DNA of 8,478 bases from Pseudomonadota bacterium. GTDB taxonomy: Bacteria; Pseudomonadota; Alphaproteobacteria; Sphingomonadales; Sphingomonadaceae. The notes below the pieces were generated by a model. It searched no databases, was not told the origin of the DNA, and saw only the letters and a list, made by a program, of their open reading frames with translations. The translations under genes and the position numbers were made by a program. The stretch covers positions 1-8,478 of the forward strand of contig JAFAGN010000176.1 in the NCBI GenBank assembly GCA_023422695.1, read 5' to 3'. The number at the start of each line of letters is the position of its first letter. Position 1 is the first letter of the stretch. Positions 1-7,120 of the stretch are shown here, piece after piece.

Positions 1-61
1 AGACACCCATCGGGCTAGGCGCTATTTCGATGGGTGTCTCGACTTCGCTCGACACGAACGG
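1..61. repeat. REP-like palindromic repeat, copy 1 (left end cut by window)
   Basis: Bases 1-12 are the exact reverse complement of 28-39 (12 bp), separated by a 15-nt spacer. The right half, 28-61, is a 34-bp unit found again without mismatch at 415-448 and, inverted, at 8426-8459. The left arm runs off the window, so the element is probably a pair of inverted REP-like units whose outer left part is not visible. It ends 13 bp before the GIY-YIG start codon. Confidence 0.85.
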
Positions 62-74
62 GTAGAGGGGCTGG

Positions 75-488
75 ATGGCGTTCTGGACCTATATCCTGCT
101 TTGTGCTGACGGGCTCTATTATACCGGCCACACCGACAATCTTGAGTATCGCATCGGACAACATCAGTCGGGCCAGATCGAAGGCTTCACGTCGTCACGC
201 TTACCCGTCCGCCTGATGTGGTCGCAGGATTTCCCAACGCGCTTCGAAGCATTGGATGCCGAAATGCGGATCAAGAAATGGTCGCGCGCCAAAAAAGAAG
301 CATTGATCCGAGGTGATTGGAACGCCGTGAGCCATTTCGCCAAACCGCCCAAGGAACGCACCCATCCTCCGTTCGCATCGAGCGAAGTCGAGATGCCGAG
401 AGGGTATGCGCCCACGATGGGTGTCTCGACTTCGCTCGACACGAACGGAAATAGGACGGCAGTTAAAGGCGCGAGGAGAGCTAAATGA
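75..488 (+). CDS. GIY-YIG nuclease-family protein with repeat-derived C-terminal tail
   Basis: A 137-residue protein whose first ~95 residues match the small stand-alone GIY-YIG domain (UPF0213/YhbQ-like). The signature reads G13-L-Y then Y16-T-G18, followed by R26 and H30 in YRIGQH, and the likely metal-binding Glu is E63 in AEMRIKKW. Such domains cleave DNA with one metal ion, but the cellular role of these small stand-alone members is poorly defined. The start at 75 has a purine-rich ribosome site (agagggg, 64-70). Residues ~98-126 are encoded by the palindromic repeat at 369-448, so the tail is not family sequence and makes the protein longer than the usual ~90-100 residues. The stop TGA (486-488) overlaps the dnaG ATG (485-487) as ATGA, suggesting translational coupling. 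Repeats on both sides suggest that the gene and the repeats belong together. Family assignment is firm; function is not. Confidence 0.85.
   Translation: MAFWTYILLCADGLYYTGHTDNLEYRIGQHQSGQIEGFTSSRLPVRLMWSQDFPTRFEALDAEMRIKKWSRAKKEALIRGDWNAVSHFAKPPKERTHPPFASSEVEMPRGYAPTMGVSTSLDTNGNRTAVKGARRAK
369..448. repeat. REP-like inverted pair (REPIN-like), copy 2, inside the GIY-YIG reading frame
   Basis: Two arms in opposite orientation: a diverged left arm starting at 369 and a right arm at 415-448 identical to the 34-bp unit of copy 1. The left arm differs from the reverse complement of the unit at 376-377 and around 394-398. The changes at 376-377 are matched by changes at 394-395, so its small internal stem (gcat 375-378 with atgc 393-396) is kept. 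The whole pair can fold as one long imperfect hairpin. It is translated as the tail of the GIY-YIG protein and ends 36 bp before the dnaG start. Confidence 0.85.
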
Positions 489-3307
489 CCCTCACCCCGC
501 AATGGCTGGACGAACTGCGCTCGCGCGTCACCCTGTCGACCCTCATCGGCCGCACCGTAAAGGTCACCCGCGCCGGCCGCGAGTATAAAGCCTGCTGCCC
601 CTTCCATAACGAAAAGACACCCAGCTTCACGATCAACGACGAAAAGGGCTTCTACCACTGCCTGGCCCCGGAAACCGTCGTCATCACCGAACACGGCCGC
701 GCGCCGATCGCCGATCTTTCGGGCAAAACCGTCAGGATCCTCTCGCGCGGCGGCGAGTGGATCGAAGCGCCATTCAAATCCTATGGCGAACAGCGGCTCT
801 GGAAAATCAGACTTTCGCGCAATGGTGTTGCCAAGGACATCTATGCCACATCCGGCCACCGCTGGTTCGTACATGACCGCGCGCGAACTTATACGACCGA
901 GGAGCTACGCCCCGGCCACGCGCTCGAATCCACCTTGCCGTTGCTGCGGTCTGACTGGTCTCTCGATCCCGATGGGATCCGACACGGCATCGTTTTCGGC
1001 GAGGGCAGCATGTATAAGGGAGTTTATGGCACGCTGAACCTGCACGGCGAAAAAGATGCGCAATTGCGCCGCTGGTTTCCCAACCAGGAACATCACCTGC
1101 AGGAACGACGGGGTGGCGCGCTCTATCTGCGGATATATGGGGGCCGCGCATTTTCCCATATGAAGAACTTGCCCGGACTGGATCGTTCACCAGCCTATTT
1201 GCTCGGCTTTCTCGCCGGCTATCTGGCTGCCGATGGCCATGTGGCAAAAGACGGAACAGTGATGCTCAACTCGGCACGCCCCGAGCATCTTGAAGCGGTT
1301 CGCGACATTGCGACGAAGCTCGGTATCGCGACCTACGGCCTTACCACCTTGATGCGCAAAGGCTATGGAAGCGAGCCCAGCGCACTGCATCGAATTCATT
1401 TCGTCACTTCAACGCTGTCGGAAAATTTATTCCTGCTACAAACCGCGCGGACGCGCTTTTCAGCGCAAACGAAAAAATTCGACCGCCTGCGTTGGGTCGT
1501 CCGATCGGTCGAACGCAGCGAACGCATCGAAACCGTTTATTGCGCCGAAGTACCGCGCCACCACGCCTTCGCACTCGACGACAATATCCTCACCGGCAAC
1601 TGCTTCGGCTGTTCGGCTCACGGCGATGCGATCCGCTGGATGACTGACCAGCGCGGGCTGTCGTTCATGGATGCGGTCAAGGAACTCGCCGCCGAGGCCG
1701 GGATGGAAGTCCCCGCCGCCGACCCGCGCGCCGCAAAAAAAGCCGAGGAGCAGGCCAGCCTGCGCGATGTCGTGCAAGCCGCCGCCGACTGGTTCACCCA
1801 GCAGCTTGGCAGCAGCAACGGCGCCCCGGCGCGCGAATATCTCGCCAAGCGCGGGATTTCGGAGGCGACGCGCAAGGCGTTCGGTTTCGGCCTCGCCCCC
1901 GACAGCCGCAGCGCATTGAAAGAGGCGCTCAAGAAATTCCCCACCGCGATGCTGGTGGAATCGGGAATGCTGATCGCGGTCGAGCAGAAGGAACCCTATG
2001 ACCGCTTCCGCGGGCGGCTGATGATCCCGATCCGCGATGCCCGCGGACGCGTCATCGCGTTCGGCGGGCGCATCCTGGGCGACGGCGAGCCCAAATATCT
2101 GAACTCGCCCGACACGCCTTTGTTCGACAAGGGACGCACGCTCTACAATCTCGACAAGGCCAGCCCGGCGTCGCGGCAGACCAACCGCATCATCGTCGTC
2201 GAAGGCTATATGGACGTCATCGCGCTCGCCGAGGCGGGGATTGCCGACGCCGTCGCGCCGCTCGGCACCGCGCTGACCGAGGCGCAGCTTGGGCTGATCT
2301 GGCGGATGGTGCCGGTGCCGGTGCTGTGTTTCGACGGCGATGCAGCGGGGCAAAAGGCGGCGATGCGCGCCGCGATGCGGGCGCTGCCGCTGCTGCGCCC
2401 GGGGTTCAGCCTCGCCTTTGCCACCCTGCCCGCCGGTCAGGATCCCGACGACATCGTCCGCGCCCGCGGCGCCGACGGGTTCACCGCGCTGCTGGACGAA
2501 GCGCAGCCGCTCGTCGAGCGTCTGTGGGCGCATGAGGTTGCCGCCGGACCGCTCGCGACTCCCGAGGAGCGCGCCGCGCTCAAGACCCGGCTGCTCGCGC
2601 ACGCCGACGCGATCGAGGACGCCGACGTCCGCCACCATTATCGCGAGGCGTTTCGCGAGCGGCTCGACGCGCTGTTTGCGCGCAAACAGCCCGAGCGCGG
2701 CGCGCGCGTTCCCTGGGCGCCGCAGCCGCCACGCGGCGGAAACCGCCGCTTCGCCCCCGACCCGCGGCTGCAACCTCCGGCCGATGAGGCCCGCGCGATC
2801 GGGCAGATCGGCATCGGCGGTCATTACGCGGCAGCGTTGATCGCCGGACTCCTGCGCTATCCCGACGCGATCCGCCGTCACGAAGAGGCGCTGACGCGGC
2901 TCGCGATCGCCGATCCCGGCGACGCCGAACTGCTGCGCGTGATGCTTGACAACGCAGGAGGTCAAGAAGGGCTTGATTGCGAGGGGTTGCTTGCCATATT
3001 GGAGCGAATGAAAGTGTATAATAGGGCGACGACATTGCTCAGAGCCGACGGAATGCACTTCTCGTTCAATCGTAAGCTCGAAGGCGAAGAGGTTGGTGCA
3101 GCGCGGGAAACGGCGCTTCGCGACCTGGATGAATATATCGGAGTGCTGGTCACCCAGCCCGAAATCCGCGAGCGGCTGGCACAGGCGACTGCGGATTTCC
3201 AGCGCACGATGGACGATGAAGGATTTGCGCGGCAGCAAAAGCTGCATGCGATGGACAAAGAACTGACCCGCCGTCTGGCCGCGCTGTCCGACAGCAGCCC
3301 AGGCTGA
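485..3307 (+). CDS. dnaG: DNA primase DnaG, interrupted by an intein
   Basis: DnaG makes the RNA primers for replication and works with the DnaB helicase at the fork. The precursor is 940 residues; removing the 314-residue intein (residues 59-372) leaves 626, a normal DnaG length. Seen in order: the N-terminal zinc-binding domain with ligands C38 and H41, then after the intein C373 and C376 (CFGCSAHGD); the primase core with RGRLMIPI near residue 509; and the TOPRIM domain with E573 in VVEGYMD, D617-G-D619 and DPDD at 653-656, which are the expected metal-binding acids. The C-terminal ~200 residues are the less conserved helicase-binding part. The start at 485 has an adjacent GAGGAGAG ribosome site (473-480) and gives the expected N-terminus (LTPQWLDELR, then the VTLSTLIGR helix). 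It overlaps the upstream stop as ATGA and lies 31 bp from rpoD. No frameshift is visible, and both extein parts keep all key residues, so a functional spliced primase is expected. Confidence 0.97.
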   Translation: MTLTPQWLDELRSRVTLSTLIGRTVKVTRAGREYKACCPFHNEKTPSFTINDEKGFYHCLAPETVVITEHGRAPIADLSGKTVRILSRGGEWIEAPFKSYGEQRLWKIRLSRNGVAKDIYATSGHRWFVHDRARTYTTEELRPGHALESTLPLLRSDWSLDPDGIRHGIVFGEGSMYKGVYGTLNLHGEKDAQLRRWFPNQEHHLQERRGGALYLRIYGGRAFSHMKNLPGLDRSPAYLLGFLAGYLAADGHVAKDGTVMLNSARPEHLEAVRDIATKLGIATYGLTTLMRKGYGSEPSALHRIHFVTSTLSENLFLLQTARTRFSAQTKKFDRLRWVVRSVERSERIETVYCAEVPRHHAFALDDNILTGNCFGCSAHGDAIRWMTDQRGLSFMDAVKELAAEAGMEVPAADPRAAKKAEEQASLRDVVQAAADWFTQQLGSSNGAPAREYLAKRGISEATRKAFGFGLAPDSRSALKEALKKFPTAMLVESGMLIAVEQKEPYDRFRGRLMIPIRDARGRVIAFGGRILGDGEPKYLNSPDTPLFDKGRTLYNLDKASPASRQTNRIIVVEGYMDVIALAEAGIADAVAPLGTALTEAQLGLIWRMVPVPVLCFDGDAAGQKAAMRAAMRALPLLRPGFSLAFATLPAGQDPDDIVRARGADGFTALLDEAQPLVERLWAHEVAAGPLATPEERAALKTRLLAHADAIEDADVRHHYREAFRERLDALFARKQPERGARVPWAPQPPRGGNRRFAPDPRLQPPADEARAIGQIGIGGHYAAALIAGLLRYPDAIRRHEEALTRLAIADPGDAELLRVMLDNAGGQEGLDCEGLLAILERMKVYNRATTLLRADGMHFSFNRKLEGEEVGAARETALRDLDEYIGVLVTQPEIRERLAQATADFQRTMDDEGFARQQKLHAMDKELTRRLAALSDSSPG
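659..1600 (+). other. Intein in DnaG with class 3 (W-C-T) signature, Cys1 and LAGLIDADG endonuclease
   Basis: An in-frame insert of 314 codons lies between GFYH and CFGCSAHGD. Intein residue 1 is Cys (659-661) in CLAPETVV (block A) and the last is Asn (1598-1600), followed by Cys +1 (1601-1603); cutting here restores the uninterrupted zinc motif. Block B is T64-S-G-H67-R-W69 (intein numbering; Trp codon 863-865). Block F is VYC295AEV, with Cys (1541-1543) where class 1 inteins usually have Asp, and with the block F His at 302. Block G is ILT312-G-N314, with Gly instead of the common penultimate His. Trp69, Cys295 and Thr312 make up the class 3 signature, in which the block F Cys is the first nucleophile; Cys1 makes this a mixed-motif member. 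Two LAGLIDADG-type motifs, HGIVFGEGS (acid E115) and LLGFLAGYLAADG (acid D192), mark a compact homing endonuclease. Part of the insert (about 1381-1440) is clearly more AT-rich than the flanking gene. Activity is inferred, not shown. Confidence 0.95.
2946..3022 (+). promoter_or_regulatory. Candidate internal promoter region for rpoD within dnaG
   Basis: This part of the dnaG 3' coding region is clearly less GC-rich than its surroundings. It holds a perfect TATAAT at 3017-3022, with TTGCTT (2987-2992) and TTGCCA (2991-2996) upstream at rather long spacing (24 and 20 nt), and a TTGACA at 2946-2951 with no good partner. A heat-shock-like pair, CTTGAT (2972-2977) and CCATAT (2994-2999) 16 nt apart, is also present. 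In Escherichia coli the rpoD gene is known to have promoters, including a heat-shock one, inside dnaG, so the location is sensible. All assignments here are motif readings; the spacings are not ideal. Confidence 0.3.
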
Positions 3308-3328
3308 CCCACTGATTGCCCCTTTGGC

Positions 3329-3333
3329 AGGAA
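3329..3333 (+). promoter_or_regulatory. Ribosome binding site that fixes the rpoD start at 3339
   Basis: AGGAA lies 5 nt before the ATG at 3339. The frame is open back to a TTG at 3324, but that codon lies upstream of this site, so the ATG is preferred. Confidence 0.65.
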
Positions 3334-3338
3334 CATAT

Positions 3339-5366
<2,028 letters not shown>

Positions 5367-5390
5367 AGGCCGGTCCGGAGCAAGGATTTC

Positions 5391-5422
5391 AAGGGCGGTA
5401 CGGCAACGTACCGCCCTTTTTT
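5391..5422 (+). terminator. Rho-independent terminator of the dnaG-rpoD unit
   Basis: A perfect 12-bp stem (5391-5402 with 5407-5418), GC-rich in its lower half, is closed by a GCAA tetraloop and runs into six T's at 5417-5422. It lies 24 bp after the rpoD stop, and no gene is convincingly read through it. Confidence 0.93.
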
Positions 5423-5487
5423 CCGCTTTGGGGTGGGAAGCGGACGGAACCCTTGTCAACGGCTCATGGGTGATATCTAATCAAACG

Positions 5488-5703
5488 ATGAACTACCTCT
5501 TGATATTTTATGGCGCGCTTTCGCTGATGTCGCGTGTTCCGATACTGCTAAATGCCAATAAAAGGCGCGTGGTTGCGGAGGCCTTGGCTGCAAAGAGGCT
5601 AGCCGAAATCGCTGGCGACCGACTGGTCAAGCACCGGCCCCGCCGGATTGATCGGATTATATTTCATGCGCGCACCCACCCAAAGAACATCGACGGGTCA
5701 TGA
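5488..5703 (+). CDS. Doubtful small ORF, possible membrane-anchored peptide
   Basis: A 71-residue frame from the ATG at 5488, extendable upstream to a TTG at 5428 that sits just after the rpoD terminator. The first ~20 residues are hydrophobic (NYLLIFYGALSLMSRVPILL), followed by a basic segment rich in Arg, Lys and Ala. I do not recognise a family. No ribosome site precedes the ATG, and codon third positions are much less GC-rich than in dnaG or rpoD, so it may be non-coding sequence or a recently acquired or decaying fragment. The 144 bp that follow it, up to the CPBP stop codon, show no supported feature. Confidence 0.25.
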   Translation: MNYLLIFYGALSLMSRVPILLNANKRRVVAEALAAKRLAEIAGDRLVKHRPRRIDRIIFHARTHPKNIDGS

Positions 5704-5847
5704 CGGATAATGGTTAATGCGACGTCAATGGGTGGGGCGGCGCTCGTCTCACCATGCCGATAGCCGAAAGACGGCGTCCGGACGGAGGGAGAACATCAGC
5801 GTCGGGGTGATCCCGAAAAATCGCCGACCTTTTCGCCGTTGCGCTAG

Positions 5848-6522
5848 TCACGCATCCGGGTGGGCGATTGACTTTTTCAGCATTTTTCCATGCATCACCA
5901 TTGCCGCTAGCGGCAAGGCAATGTGAATGAGCACGAGCCACCAGAGACTTCCGGTCAATACATATCCGATGGTGAACGCGAACGCGAACGCGATACTACC
6001 CGCCAGCTGCTTCATATCTCGCACACCATGGACTGTCCCGTAAGCGACCGAGGCCACAGCCACGCTGATCGGAAGTCCGACAATCGGGACAAGGTAAAAC
6101 AGCAGAAATCCCCGGTAGAGGACTTCCCAGCCAAACCCGGCGACAAACGAAAATGCTGCAAAAAGCCATAGTTCGTTTGCGGACCGGGGCAAAATCGACG
6201 CGGGCGATTCCTGTTCGCCGGCGTCCACACCGAGTGGCACTTTGGCAATGGCAACAAGAAGCAGCAACAATATTGCCGCTCCCACGGCGAATCCAACCAA
6301 GGCTACCGGAGCTGTCGGAAGGGAGAGGCCGAGAGATATGACATCGCGCGAATGCTGCAGCCAGCTGGCCGTCAGCAGCAGCAAGAGCGATACAATCAGG
6401 AGTATCGTGCGCAGATAGCGGTTGCGGTTGTCGCGGATCGGCAATTTGCCGCGAAAATCGCGCCAGATTGCATAGGCCGGAAAAGCAATGAGCAAAGCGA
6501 ATGCGAGAATGAAATCGAGCAT
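5848..6522 (-). CDS. CPBP-family intramembrane protein (CAAX protease-like) with altered active-site motifs
   Basis: A 224-residue, strongly hydrophobic protein with about six to seven membrane segments. Its second half matches the CPBP/Abi (Rce1-like) fold: motif 1 is GWEVLYRGFLL (W132, E133, R137), motif 2 is YGTVH (Y161, H165) and motif 3 is H200 in LVLIHIALP. Active members cut peptide bonds within the membrane using a paired Glu (EExxxR), a His and a HxxxN motif. Here the first Glu of the pair is Trp, and the fourth position after H200 is Pro. It may therefore be non-catalytic or use a variant mechanism; many bacterial members have no known substrate. The start at 6522 was chosen because GAGGTG (6527-6532 on the minus strand) precedes it; ATGs at 6549 and 6534 are also in frame and would add 9 or 4 residues. 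A gaacgc triplet repeat (5974-5991) encodes AFAFAF in one helix. It is divergently placed relative to the VWA gene, with no operon partner in the window. Confidence 0.8.
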   Translation of the reverse strand: MLDFILAFALLIAFPAYAIWRDFRGKLPIRDNRNRYLRTILLIVSLLLLLTASWLQHSRDVISLGLSLPTAPVALVGFAVGAAILLLLLVAIAKVPLGVDAGEQESPASILPRSANELWLFAAFSFVAGFGWEVLYRGFLLFYLVPIVGLPISVAVASVAYGTVHGVRDMKQLAGSIAFAFAFTIGYVLTGSLWWLVLIHIALPLAAMVMHGKMLKKSIAHPDA

Positions 6523-6526
6523 AAAG

Positions 6527-6532
6527 CACCTC
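6527..6532 (-). promoter_or_regulatory. Ribosome binding site supporting the 6522 start of the CPBP gene
   Basis: Read on the minus strand this is GAGGTG, 4 nt before the third in-frame ATG. The two earlier ATGs (6549, 6534) have no comparable site. Confidence 0.45.
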
Positions 6533-6630
6533 ATGGAAAAGGTGATCATCGTGGCGTTGCGCCAATCGGATCGTGTAGGTTGAGCTGTCGGCGTTGCCGG
6601 AACGGCAACATGCCAGCGCTGGACAGGCCG

Positions 6631-6999
6631 TTAAGCCGCTTGTCCTAACGGTGCGCCGTCCTCATCGTCATTCGCTGCTGTCGGCTTCTCGCTACGAAGG
6701 CAGGATCGGTCTCGGTGCCATTGCAGCGGCTCGACATGCACGACTGGCGCCGTTTCTGTCGATACAGAGGGGTGCGTCGGGCTAAACCGCCAAGCAATCG
6801 TGGCGGCGAGCATCGCCGATCTCACGTTGCACGACGTGAGAATGTCGTGCGCGACGACCCATGCCACCAGGTCCGGGCCGACCAGCAGCGCCGCGGTCAA
6901 CCCATCCAATTCGCCCGAAAACAAGATGCAGGCGATTTGGACCAGGAGGATGACCCATTCGCCGATCTGATCGGCAAATATGCGATTCGCAGCGCCCAT
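6631..6999 (-). CDS. Hypothetical small membrane protein
   Basis: A minus-strand frame of 122 residues from the ATG at 6999 (a TTG at 7017 is also in frame and would give 128). The first ~60 residues are hydrophobic, with two likely membrane segments (EWVILLVQIACILF and ALLVGPDLVAWVVAHDIL), and codons there end mostly in G or C, as in real genes of this genome. The last ~45 residues are polar and look unconstrained. No ribosome site is visible. An overlapping minus-strand frame starting at 7091 also begins with a hydrophobic stretch (RFLICFTIGLWALRIAYL), so a frameshifted longer gene is possible. I recognise no family. Confidence 0.35.
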   Translation of the reverse strand: MGAANRIFADQIGEWVILLVQIACILFSGELDGLTAALLVGPDLVAWVVAHDILTSCNVRSAMLAATIAWRFSPTHPSVSTETAPVVHVEPLQWHRDRSCLRSEKPTAANDDEDGAPLGQAA

Positions 7000-7120
7000 A
7001 ATCCAATCGTGAAGCAAATGAGAAATCTGCGCAATCGGATGAACCGCAATGAAGCGACGAGATACTTTCCGTTTACGTAAAGCAGTTGCACCCCACGCCG
7101 CGACGCGTTACCCCTCCTCC

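Noticed and set aside
1..488. CRISPR array from repeated 34-bp units
   Set aside because: Only two direct copies about 350 bp apart with a gene between them, and the copies are palindromic elements, with no regular short spacers.
662..1600. Intein starting one residue later, at Leu60, as in a typical class 3 intein without Cys1
   Set aside because: Splicing there would leave GFYHCCFGC with an extra Cys in the zinc motif; starting at Cys59 restores the normal GFYHCFGC.
2945..2966. cttgac-N10-gtcaag as an operator or attenuator
   Set aside because: Six-base arms inside conserved coding sequence are easily explained by chance, and there is no supporting context.
3324..3338. rpoD start at TTG 3324
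   Set aside because: The ribosome site AGGAA lies after it and is well placed for the ATG at 3339.
7049..7120. VWA protein start at ATG 7049
   Set aside because: The extra 24 residues do not look like family sequence, whereas MFFGFLDELRAAGIPASLKE from 7121 matches the usual N-terminus.
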